The translations under genes and the position numbers were made by a program. The notes under the pieces were generated by a model. It had not been told where the DNA came from, searched no databases, and saw nothing but the letters and a program-made list of their open reading frames with translations. From NCBI GenBank assembly GCA_021152765.1, contig JAGKUT010000030.1, forward strand, positions 1 through 8,141: DNA of 8,141 nucleotides, written 5' to 3'. Of the stretch, positions 1 to 6,822 are shown piece after piece. Source of the DNA: Actinomycetes bacterium (lineage in GTDB: Bacteria; Bacillota_I; Bacilli_A; RF39; UBA660). Positions within the stretch are counted from its first letter, which is position 1. Every line of letters begins with the position of its first letter.

Positions 1-2400
1 ATTCATAATTTTATTACTAAATAATCCATGCTTAATAATTGGATCATGTAAATTACGACAGTTATAAGCAAATACCATTTCTTGAACAATTAAACATAAA
101 AATGCCATACTTTGAGCACTTTCAAAACCAAAATTCTTATAACCAATCATATAAACAATAAATATTAAAGCACATTCAACCACTGCAGAAACACCTAAAA
201 AAGTAGTCATAAAAGGAGTAAAAAACTTACGAGACTTGTGAGGTGGAACATTCATAATATTTTTACCAGCACTCTCAAAAGCCATGCAAATAGATAAAAT
301 CGCATCAGTAAATAAATCAATAAACAATATTTGTATAGGAAGCAAAATATTTAATCCCATAAACATACCGATAATTACAATAAATAACTCTGCAAAATTA
401 CTAGATAAAGAATATAAAATGACACTCTTAATATTATCATAAATTCGTCTACCTTCACGAATAGCACTTACAATAGTATTAAAACAATCATCAAGTAACA
501 ATACATCTGCAACACTCTTAGTAACCTCAGTACCACCTTGTCCCATACCAATACCAATATGAGCAAGTTTAATACTAGGAGCATCATTTACTCCGTCCCC
601 TGTCATCGCAACAACCTTACCATTTTTTTGCCAAGCCTTAACAATTCTAACCTTATCATCAGGACTAACACGAGCATAAACCCTATACTTCTTAACTAAA
701 TTAACCATTTCAGAATCAGAATACTTAGCCAATTCCTTACCCTCAATACCTTCACTATCATCACTGCATAAACCAATATTTTTTGAAATTGCTAAAGCAG
801 TATTCAAACTATCCCCTGTAATCATAATAGGAATAATACCGGCACTCTTACACTCACGAATACTATCAACTACTCCATCACGCTCAGGATCAATCATACC
901 TACCATACCAACAAAAGTAAGATTACACTCTAAATCTAAATTATCATCATCGATATCAGACTCCTTAACCTCTCTATAAGCAAATCCAATAACACGTAAA
1001 GCCTCACTAGAAAAATCTTTCTCAATAGAAAATAATTCCTTTTTCTTATCCTTATCTAACTTTAAAACTTCACCATTAACAACATAACTAGTAGAACAAT
1101 TTAAAATAGACTCTAAACTCCCTTTAACAAACATTCTTAATCCATCTTCATAAGCATTAATAGTACTCATCATTTTCCTTTCAGAATCAAAAGGAACCTC
1201 AACAATTCTTCTATACTTAGAAACAATTTTTTTAGAATCACTAACATAATCCATTAACGCAGTCTCAGTTGGATCGCCTATAAACTTACCATCAGAATAC
1301 TCAGAATCATTACACAAAACCATAATATCACGCATTAAATCATTACATAAATAACCATTATCACTATAACACTTAACAACACTCATTTGATTCTTAGTAA
1401 TAGTACCTGTCTTATCAGAACAAACAATATCAACAGAACCTAAAGTTTCAACAGAAGATAAAGTACGAACCAAAGTATTTTTCTTAGCCATTTCTTTAAC
1501 ACCTAAAGATAAAGAAATAGAAATAACTGCAGGTAACCCCTCAGGAACAGCAGAAACCATTAAAGAAATTGAAAGCATTACAATATCCAATATATCATTA
1601 TGTAAAAATAAAATATTATAAACAAATACAAATCCAATAATAAATATAACAATAATAGATAAATTACGGCTAATCTCACTAATTCTTAACTGTAAAGGAG
1701 TTGGAACATCCTTCTTAGAAGTTATAGAAGACGCAATATTACCAAGCTCAGTATTCATACCAGTAAAACATACAACACCAACAATCTTCCCATGAACCAA
1801 ACTACAACCAGAAAAAACCATATTAATTCGATCATTTATAATGACATCCTCTTTGATAACATCACTAACCTTATTAACAGGAATACTCTCACCAGTAAGA
1901 ATAGATTCATCAACCATCGCACTAGTACTTTCAATAACACGACAGTCACAAGGAATCTTATCACCAGCCTCAAGAATAATAATATCCCCAGGAACTAATT
2001 TAGTAGAATCAATCAAATAAATAACATTATCCCTCTTAACCTTAACTTTACAAGTATTAATTTTCTTCAATGAATTAATAGAAGCCTCAGCCTTTGACTC
2101 TTGAAAAAATCCCATCAATGCATTTAAAAACACAATAAAAATAATCAATATACTATCAGTATAAGATTCATGCATAAAATAAGAGTAAAAAAAAGAAATA
2201 ACAGATACAATAAGTAACATTATAATCATCGTATCTTGAAATTGTTTCAAAAACAAAGATAACTTACTAACCTTTTTATCATCAGAAATAACATTAAATC
2301 CATAACTATTTAATCTATTACTAGCTTCCTCTTCACTTAAACCATCTATATTAGTATTTAAATCCTCAAGTACTTTCTTAACACTTTTCTTATAATACAT
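1..2400 (-). CDS. Cation-transporting P-type ATPase, type II (calcium-ATPase-like), 3' end outside window
   Basis: The protein should pump a cation, most likely Ca2+, across the cytoplasmic membrane at the cost of ATP. The 800 codons present begin with ATG at 2400. They contain an N-terminal cation-ATPase domain (about 1-50), the actuator loop with TGES (169-172), PEGLPA in M4 (286-291), the phosphorylated Asp in DKTGT (D329), KGS of the nucleotide domain (426-428), TGDS (528-531) and TGDGVNDAP (600-608). M5 to M8 follow to about residue 780. Family members are usually some 870-900 residues, so only M9-M10 should be missing beyond base 1. Predicted ion ligands by analogy with SERCA are E287, N668, E671, D695, T698, D699 and E774. 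D695 replaces the Asn usual in Ca2+ pumps and recalls Na+,K+-ATPase. The start follows an AAGAGGTGA ribosome site containing the stop codon of the hydrolase gene, so the two are probably cotranscribed. The family is certain; the ion is inferred. Confidence 0.93.
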   Translation of the reverse strand, partial: MYYKKSVKKVLEDLNTNIDGLSEEEASNRLNSYGFNVISDDKKVSKLSLFLKQFQDTMIIMLLIVSVISFFYSYFMHESYTDSILIIFIVFLNALMGFFQESKAEASINSLKKINTCKVKVKRDNVIYLIDSTKLVPGDIIILEAGDKIPCDCRVIESTSAMVDESILTGESIPVNKVSDVIKEDVIINDRINMVFSGCSLVHGKIVGVVCFTGMNTELGNIASSITSKKDVPTPLQLRISEISRNLSIIVIFIIGFVFVYNILFLHNDILDIVMLSISLMVSAVPEGLPAVISISLSLGVKEMAKKNTLVRTLSSVETLGSVDIVCSDKTGTITKNQMSVVKCYSDNGYLCNDLMRDIMVLCNDSEYSDGKFIGDPTETALMDYVSDSKKIVSKYRRIVEVPFDSERKMMSTINAYEDGLRMFVKGSLESILNCSTSYVVNGEVLKLDKDKKKELFSIEKDFSSEALRVIGFAYREVKESDIDDDNLDLECNLTFVGMVGMIDPERDGVVDSIRECKSAGIIPIMITGDSLNTALAISKNIGLCSDDSEGIEGKELAKYSDSEMVNLVKKYRVYARVSPDDKVRIVKAWQKNGKVVAMTGDGVNDAPSIKLAHIGIGMGQGGTEVTKSVADVLLLDDCFNTIVSAIREGRRIYDNIKSVILYSLSSNFAELFIVIIGMFMGLNILLPIQILFIDLFTDAILSICMAFESAGKNIMNVPPHKSRKFFTPFMTTFLGVSAVVECALIFIVYMIGYKNFGFESAQSMAFLCLIVQEMVFAYNCRNLHDPIIKHGLFSNKIMN

Positions 2401-2405
2401 TTGAT

Positions 2406-2945
2406 TCACCTCTTATAACACTTAGAATAATTATGAAGTAACCCTTCATATAAAACATCATTATCTAACTTCATAAAATCAGTAGGATGAGTAATCTCAG
2501 GTAAAACAGAAACATCGATATCAGACTTTTCCATTATATATTTAACAAACTCAGAACAATAAAACTTGTTGTCAAAACTAGCATGAATATTAAATGCAGC
2601 CAAAAACAAACCCAATAAATTATACTTATAATCATTCCTATTTTCAATCATGTCATAAATATTAGAACACAATAACTCATACTGTAAATCAGTTACATTA
2701 ATCTTTATAACACGGCATTCTGTACCCTTAAACCTCAAAAAAGTACCAATATCTATTCCCTCAATAACAAAAGCACCAATAAAAGGATTATAAGGTTTTT
2801 TGCGTCCAAAAGAATACATATAATTCAAATTCTCATTCAAAGAAATTGAAATATGATTATAATCTTTACCAGATATTAATTTAATAGTTCTAGATAACAT
2901 AGAACCAGTCTGCGACATTACTAAATAAATACTCTTCATATACAT
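2406..2945 (-). CDS. Permuted NlpC/P60-type (YiiX/LRAT-like) putative hydrolase
   Basis: This small cytosolic protein (179 residues) resembles the circularly permuted papain-like NlpC/P60 enzymes, in which the catalytic His precedes the Cys. Candidate residues are H31 in KDYNHISISL and C130 in FYCSEFV. A YSFGRK...NPFIGAFV segment (44-60), often seen in uncharacterised Bacillota relatives, and a late HPTDF (153-157, like the SPxDL tail of the YiiX group) support the call. No signal peptide or clear membrane segment is visible, although 109-120 is hydrophobic. Members act as amidases, peptidases or acyltransferases, so the substrate here is unknown. Two starts are possible: ATG at 2945, or ATG at 2939 (177 residues), which has the better-placed GGTAG ribosome site. 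A putative extended -10 box lies directly upstream. The TGA stop is embedded in the ribosome site of the ATPase gene. The fold call is fairly sure; the function is not. Confidence 0.75.
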   Translation of the reverse strand: MYMKSIYLVMSQTGSMLSRTIKLISGKDYNHISISLNENLNYMYSFGRKKPYNPFIGAFVIEGIDIGTFLRFKGTECRVIKINVTDLQYELLCSNIYDMIENRNDYKYNLLGLFLAAFNIHASFDNKFYCSEFVKYIMEKSDIDVSVLPEITHPTDFMKLDNDVLYEGLLHNYSKCYKR

Positions 2946-2956
2946 CTACCATATTA

Positions 2957-2965
2957 ATTTTACCA
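2957..2965 (-). promoter_or_regulatory. Extended -10 promoter for the hydrolase-ATPase unit
   Basis: On the minus strand TGG directly precedes TAAAAT, an extended -10 element, in the short gap after galE. No good -35 box is seen 17-18 bases upstream. A start about 7 bases downstream would fall near 2950, leaving a leader of only about 5 bases before ATG 2945, or about 11 before ATG 2939. Transcription could be leaderless or nearly so. The call rests on consensus match alone. Confidence 0.45.
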
Positions 2966-2970
2966 CAAAC

Positions 2971-2994
2971 AAAAAAGAAGAACTAGTCTTCTTT
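2971..2994 (-). terminator. Weak intrinsic terminator after galE
   Basis: On the minus strand AAAGAAGA pairs with TCTTCTTT around a 5-base loop (2982-2986), and the right arm runs into six T. The galE stop codon TAG lies in the loop. The stem is only 8 bp with two G-C pairs, so termination is probably partial, and read-through into the hydrolase and ATPase genes is plausible. Confidence 0.45.
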
Positions 2995-3987
2995 AACATT
3001 CTTTACAAAATTATAAGCGTCCCTACACATATCCTCAATACCAAGTCTTGCTTCCCAACCTAATATATCACGTGCTTTGCTAGGATCAGCATAACAAGCA
3101 TCTATATCTCCTGGACGTCTATCAGTTATTTTATATTTAACATTAACACCATTAACATCCATAAAAGTTTTAACTAAATCAAGTACACTATATCCATGTC
3201 CTGTGCCTAAGTTATAAGCATCAACACCACGACTATTTAAAATATGCTCAATAGCTTTAATATGGCCTTTAGCTAAATCAACAACATGAATATAATCTCT
3301 AACACCAGTTCCATCTGGAGTATCATAGTCATTACCAAAAACACTAAGACACTCTAATTCACCAGTAGCAACCTTAACAATATAAGGCATTAAATTATTA
3401 GGAATATCATTAGGATTCTCGCCAATCAAACCACTCTTATGAGCACCAATTGGATTAAAATATCTTAAAATCGCAATACTCCAATCATTATCAGATACAT
3501 ATAAATCTCTTAATATATCCTCAATCATTAATTTAGTAGAACCATAAGGATTAGTAGTAGATAAACTAAAATCCTCCTTTATAGGTAAACTTTTTGGTTT
3601 TCCATAAACAGTCGCACTAGAAGAAAAAGCAATTTTCTTACAACCAAACTCATTCATAGTTTCCAATAAACTCAAAGTTGAATCAATATTATTTCTATAA
3701 TACATTAATGGTTTAGCTACACTCTCACCTACAGCCTTGTATCCAGCAAAATGAATAACTGCGTCTATCTTATTCTCACTAAAAATTTTATTTAAAAGAC
3801 TTTTATCACAAACATCTCCCTCATAAAATTTAAAATCTTTACCAGTAATTTTCTTTATCTTATCAATAACATCAGACTTAGAATTAGAAAAATTATCAAT
3901 AACAACAACATCATAATCTGCATCTAATAACTCACAACAAGTGTGACTTCCAATAAAACCTGTCCCACCTGTAACTAAAACTTTCAT
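2983..3987 (-). CDS. galE: UDP-glucose 4-epimerase
   Basis: GalE interconverts UDP-glucose and UDP-galactose in the cytosol with bound NAD+, here most likely supplying UDP-galactose to the adjacent glycosyltransferases. It is an extended short-chain dehydrogenase/reductase with 334 residues, close to the 338 of the E. coli enzyme. The NAD-binding GGTGFIG sits at residues 7-13, FSSSATVYG at 121-129 contains the catalytic Ser124, and NPYGSTK gives the catalytic pair Y148 and K152. Late motifs include GVRDYIHVVDLA (228-239), YNLGTGHGYSV (258-268) and RRPGDID (290-296). The ATG at 3987 follows a perfect AGGAGG (3994-3999) six bases away, and the stop codon of the preceding gene overlaps this site. 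It is the last gene of the glycosyltransferase unit. Epimerisation of the N-acetylated sugars (as in some GalE and Gne enzymes) cannot be excluded from the sequence. Confidence 0.95.
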   Translation of the reverse strand: MKVLVTGGTGFIGSHTCCELLDADYDVVVIDNFSNSKSDVIDKIKKITGKDFKFYEGDVCDKSLLNKIFSENKIDAVIHFAGYKAVGESVAKPLMYYRNNIDSTLSLLETMNEFGCKKIAFSSSATVYGKPKSLPIKEDFSLSTTNPYGSTKLMIEDILRDLYVSDNDWSIAILRYFNPIGAHKSGLIGENPNDIPNNLMPYIVKVATGELECLSVFGNDYDTPDGTGVRDYIHVVDLAKGHIKAIEHILNSRGVDAYNLGTGHGYSVLDLVKTFMDVNGVNVKYKITDRRPGDIDACYADPSKARDILGWEARLGIEDMCRDAYNFVKNVKED

Positions 3988-3997
3988 AAAAAACCTC

Positions 3998-4474
3998 CTA
4001 TAAACTATCTATATAATCTCTAACTAATTTATTAAATCTATAATTATTAGATATATAACTTTTTGGATTAAAATCTTTACATTTATTAATTAAATCAACT
4101 AAATCATCCATTTCACCTGTTAAAATATATCCACAATCATAAAACTCATTAATAATTTCGACTTGATGATCATTAACATGTTCTTGGTACTTAGCAAGCC
4201 TTGGAAAAGCAATTATTTTCTTACCCAACTTTAAACCATCTAAAATAGTACCAACACCACCATGAGTAATCAAAATATCACACTCAGAAATATTTTTATT
4301 AAAAACATCCATAGGCATTAAATCAATAATATCCATATTTTTACTTTCATACTTTGTATAACCAGACTGAACAATAACTTTATCCTTTATATTGCCTAAA
4401 CTTATTTCCTTATCTATCTTATCCAAAAGTCTCTTAAAACTTTTATCATTTGTACCCAAACTAACAAAAATCAA
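3998..4474 (-). CDS. Alg13-like glycosyltransferase subunit (PssE/Cps14G/EpsF type)
   Basis: This is probably the catalytic, donor-binding half of a split glycosyltransferase, related to Alg13 and to the C-terminal domain of MurG (GT28). Members such as Cps14G transfer galactose to a lipid-linked sugar together with their Alg14-like partner. Counting from the TTG at 4474 (158 residues), HGGVGT is at 71-76 and the donor-site segment PRLAKYQEHVNDHQ at 91-104. The protein opens MIFVSLGTN, the usual family N-terminus (MIFVTxGT). That is why TTG 4474 is preferred to TTG 4483, which directly abuts the GGAGG (4484-4488); the chosen start has 9-base spacing. The start overlaps the partner's stop as TTGA, which indicates coupled translation. 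No membrane anchor is visible, so it should be recruited by the partner. The UDP-galactose donor is inferred from family and from galE next door. Confidence 0.87.
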   Translation of the reverse strand: MIFVSLGTNDKSFKRLLDKIDKEISLGNIKDKVIVQSGYTKYESKNMDIIDLMPMDVFNKNISECDILITHGGVGTILDGLKLGKKIIAFPRLAKYQEHVNDHQVEIINEFYDCGYILTGEMDDLVDLINKCKDFNPKSYISNNYRFNKLVRDYIDSL

Positions 4475-4938
4475 AATATCCAACCTCCATATATAGCCTT
4501 AGGATAAAGCTTAAGCATACTCTCCCATTGAACAATAAACATATCAGCAATAGGATATACTAACTTACCACTCATAGACTTAGAATGAATATTCGCAAAA
4601 GTCTCAATATAAATAACTTTACGTCTAAATAACTTAGCTAAATAACACATAAAAACACAAGTATGAGCCCCGGTAGTAACAACAACTTTAGGTCTTATCT
4701 TAATAAAATAAATTAAACTCTTAATACAATCATAAGGATAAATATAAATATAACTCAAATGTGATTTAGTACCATATTTTAAAAACTTAACCTTATTACC
4801 AAATTCTTTTTTTAAACCTTCAGTAGATTTAGTCTTTTCAGTAATAAGATAAGAATCATATTTTTTCATTGTCTTTCTTAACTGTAATAACTCATTTAAA
4901 TGTCCACCAGTACTAGAAATGAATAATACTCTTTTCAT
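4471..4938 (-). CDS. Alg14-like glycosyltransferase subunit (PssD/Cps14F type)
   Basis: This is the membrane-recruiting, acceptor-side half of the split enzyme, matching the N-terminal domain of MurG. Its 155 residues begin KRVLFISSTGGHLNELLQL, with the glycine-rich GGHL at 11-14. Residues 66-80 and 92-104 are hydrophobic and probably contact the membrane. TTGAH is at 88-92, YIETFANIHSKS at 110-121, and the end GGWIF is typical of the family, so the protein is complete. ATG 4938 follows an AGGTGG site (4942-4947) that contains the stop of the GT4 gene; the spacing is rather short. The last codons carry the GGAGG for the Alg13-like partner, with a TTGA overlap at 4471-4474. The pair would add a sugar, often beta-1,4-galactose in characterised capsule systems, to an undecaprenyl-linked acceptor on the cytoplasmic face. 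Confidence 0.88.
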   Translation of the reverse strand: MKRVLFISSTGGHLNELLQLRKTMKKYDSYLITEKTKSTEGLKKEFGNKVKFLKYGTKSHLSYIYIYPYDCIKSLIYFIKIRPKVVVTTGAHTCVFMCYLAKLFRRKVIYIETFANIHSKSMSGKLVYPIADMFIVQWESMLKLYPKAIYGGWIF

Positions 4939-4945
4939 AACCCAC

Positions 4946-6061
4946 CTACTTTATAATTTTAATCCATTTTTCTCTTACTTCTTCTAATGAATATTTATTA
5001 GCCTTCTTAATAGCATTCTGACCCATTATAAATCTTCTGCTATAATTACCAATCAAATGACATACTCTTTTTGCCATTTCATCAATATCTCTATCTTTAA
5101 TTAAATAACCATCCCAATTATTACTTATAATCTCATTAGCACCTTCCGCACTATCAAACGCAACACATGGAACACCATAACTAAATGCCTCAAGTAAAAC
5201 TATTCCAAAAGATTCAGTAAAAGATGTCATTAAATATATCGAAGACTCTGATAAAATCTTTCCAACCTTATCCTTATCTAAAAATCCATGCATGATAACA
5301 CTATCTTCTAATCCATACTTATGAATTTTAGAAATAATTTTATCTTTCTCTTCTCCATCTCCAATTAAATTTAACTTCCATTCAGGATACATCATATGAA
5401 CCAAAGCAAAAACATCAATCAAATCAATAAAACCCTTTTCTTTAGAAAGTCTTCCTACACTAACTAAATTAGGACTCTTTAAATCAGAAGTAACATCTGC
5501 TTTAGAAACCAAATTAGGAATATAAACACACTTTGGATTAACACGTTCCTTATAATAACTAGCTAAATCCTTAGAAACAAGAACAAAATAATCTAAATTT
5601 TTACAACTCTCAATTATCTTTTTAGCATATTTCTCGTTACCATGATGATGATTATGTTCCCATCCAATCTTTAAAACACCTTCACGAGCATATTCACCAA
5701 GCCATTCGTTGTGAATATCCCTTGTAGAAATAATAACATCACTGTCACATTGTTTAATAAATTCAATCATTAACTCTTTTTTTAACTTAAGAATCTTAAT
5801 GCTTTTAATACCTTCCTTAAAAGCACTTATTAACCTAAACTTCTTTAAAGCTATTTTAAACTCTTTCTTATTAGGCTTTAAAAGAGTTAAATACTTAACT
5901 TTTATTCTTCTATCTAATCTATTAACAGGTTCATCATAAACCTTATAAGTAGAAACAATTTCTACACTGTAATTCTCTACTAAACTATTAGCTAAATCAG
6001 TAATAGCTCTCTCAATACCACCATAACCAAGGTGTAAAGCTAAAATCGTAACCTTCTTCAT
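4946..6061 (-). CDS. Glycosyltransferase family 4 protein
   Basis: This is a retaining GT-B enzyme that should transfer a sugar from a nucleotide donor during surface-polysaccharide assembly. It has 371 residues from ATG 6061. The N-terminal domain starts KKVTILALHLGYGGIERA, with the glycine-rich loop at 12-15. The C-terminal domain carries GRLSKEKG (203-210, R204 and K209 predicted to bind the donor diphosphate) and ESFGIVLLE (283-291), the E-x7-E signature. EHNHHH lies at 135-140. The length is normal and no membrane segment is visible. A TTG at 6064 would add one residue, but the ATG is preferred. TAAGG lies six bases before the start, while a better GAGGTG (6082-6087) is 20 bases away across a small hairpin. 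It is first in a unit with the Alg14-like and Alg13-like genes and galE. Donor and acceptor cannot be read from the sequence. Confidence 0.9.
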   Translation of the reverse strand: MKKVTILALHLGYGGIERAITDLANSLVENYSVEIVSTYKVYDEPVNRLDRRIKVKYLTLLKPNKKEFKIALKKFRLISAFKEGIKSIKILKLKKELMIEFIKQCDSDVIISTRDIHNEWLGEYAREGVLKIGWEHNHHHGNEKYAKKIIESCKNLDYFVLVSKDLASYYKERVNPKCVYIPNLVSKADVTSDLKSPNLVSVGRLSKEKGFIDLIDVFALVHMMYPEWKLNLIGDGEEKDKIISKIHKYGLEDSVIMHGFLDKDKVGKILSESSIYLMTSFTESFGIVLLEAFSYGVPCVAFDSAEGANEIISNNWDGYLIKDRDIDEMAKRVCHLIGNYSRRFIMGQNAIKKANKYSLEEVREKWIKIIK

Positions 6062-6066
6062 CAAAA

Positions 6067-6087
6067 CCCTTAAAGGGTACTCACCTC
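6067..6087 (-). promoter_or_regulatory. Ribosome binding region with hairpin before the GT4 gene
   Basis: The GAGGTG at 6082-6087 lies 20 bases from the ATG. Between them ACCCT and AGGGT can pair around TTA (6067-6079). Folding would bring the strong site close to the ATG but hide the nearer TAAGG inside the stem; unfolding would expose TAAGG. The arrangement may tune initiation of the first gene of the unit. The fold and its effect are inference. Confidence 0.4.
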
Positions 6088-6109
6088 TTTCTAACTAACC
6101 CCTATAATA

Positions 6110-6138
6110 ATTATAAAATAATTAAAAAAAATAGTAAA
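6110..6138 (-). promoter_or_regulatory. Sigma-A-type promoter for the glycosyltransferase unit
   Basis: A perfect TATAAT (6110-6115) lies 17 bases from TTTACT (6133-6138), which matches TTGACA at four of six bases. The -35 lies within the hairpin of the terminator that closes the DUF4956 gene. Transcription would begin near 6103, giving a leader of about 42 bases before ATG 6061 that includes the hairpin region described above. Confidence 0.65.
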
Positions 6139-6152
6139 GTAAATTACTATTT
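6124..6152 (-). terminator. Intrinsic terminator after the DUF4956 gene
   Basis: On the minus strand AAATAGTAA pairs with TTACTATTT around the 6-base loop TTTACT (6138-6143). The T-run continues through 6124. The stem begins in the TAA stop codon. It is a 9-bp but AT-rich stem, so some read-through into the glycosyltransferase genes is possible. Confidence 0.7.
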
Positions 6153-6822
6153 AAAATTGACATTCTCCGTCTTGACTTAACAAATTAAAACTTGTTATTT
6201 CTTTAATTTTTCTTAAATCTTCAACTAATGCATCAGTATCCTTACAAGCTAATTCAAAAACTATATCAGTATTATTCTTACTTACATTTCTTGATTTAAC
6301 TTTATATTTAGCGTCATAAACAGCTAATGTATCAACAATCTTATCATAACCATCATTATTATTTAAATTAACAACCAATAAATAAGGAATTCTATTAGCA
6401 GGTAATAAATCAAATACTAAAAGACCAATAGTTAATATAATAGCCATTATAAATACTAAAGAATATACTCCAGCACCTATTATAATACCATTACTAATAG
6501 ACCAGAATAAGAATAATAAATCTCTAGGCTCTTTAACAGCAGTTCTAAAACGTACAATAGAAAGTGCTCCAACCATACCAAGCGACACAACAATATTTGC
6601 TTGCATTGATAATACAACACCAGCAGTAACAATACTAATCAAAGACATTGTAACATTAAAACTCTTTGAATAAATTGTATTTTTACTTGTAAACTTATAT
6701 ACATAAAATACAATTAAAGAAAAAACTAAAGCAAATAATAAAGTAACAATAACCATCTGAATACTTATATTACCTGTAAAATTCTCTAAAAAATTCTTTT
6801 TAAAAATATCTGAAAAACTCAT
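6151..6822 (-). CDS. DUF4956 family membrane protein
   Basis: The function of this family is not established. The 223 residues give four clear membrane segments (about 20-42, 57-79, 102-119 and 121-139). Between the second and third is the conserved SLGMVGALSIVRFRTAVKEP (80-99), with a charged RFRTAVKEPRD that probably faces the cytosol or lines a polar path. Residues 145-223 form a soluble domain with alternating beta strands and helices (YLLVVNLNN, DKIVDTLAVYDAKYKV, DIVFELACKD, ALVEDLRKI) that resembles an ACT or ferredoxin-like regulatory domain; this is inference. The start overlaps the stop of the VTC gene as ATGA, and its GGAGG (6829-6833) lies in the last VTC codons, so both proteins are probably made in a fixed ratio. 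The pairing with a VTC-domain protein suggests a membrane partner or channel for the polymer made by VTC. It ends at a terminator. Confidence 0.88.
   Translation of the reverse strand: MSFSDIFKKNFLENFTGNISIQMVIVTLLFALVFSLIVFYVYKFTSKNTIYSKSFNVTMSLISIVTAGVVLSMQANIVVSLGMVGALSIVRFRTAVKEPRDLLFLFWSISNGIIIGAGVYSLVFIMAIILTIGLLVFDLLPANRIPYLLVVNLNNNDGYDKIVDTLAVYDAKYKVKSRNVSKNNTDIVFELACKDTDALVEDLRKIKEITSFNLLSQDGECQF

Noticed and set aside
1792..1998. Plus-strand open frame of 68 codons
   Set aside because: It lies entirely inside the ATPase gene on the other strand, has an Asn/Thr-rich composition that mirrors the ATPase codons, and shows no family motif.
4475..4483. TTG 4483 as start of the Alg13-like gene
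   Set aside because: It touches the GGAGG site with no spacing and adds three residues before the conserved family N-terminus.
6062..6064. TTG 6064 as start of the GT4 gene
   Set aside because: It lies directly before an ATG that gives the usual MKKVTIL N-terminus; the ATG is the simpler choice.
6062..6109. Riboswitch or leader-peptide attenuator before the GT4 gene
   Set aside because: The leader is only about 42 bases, with one small stem and no T-run after it; no known riboswitch core can be seen.
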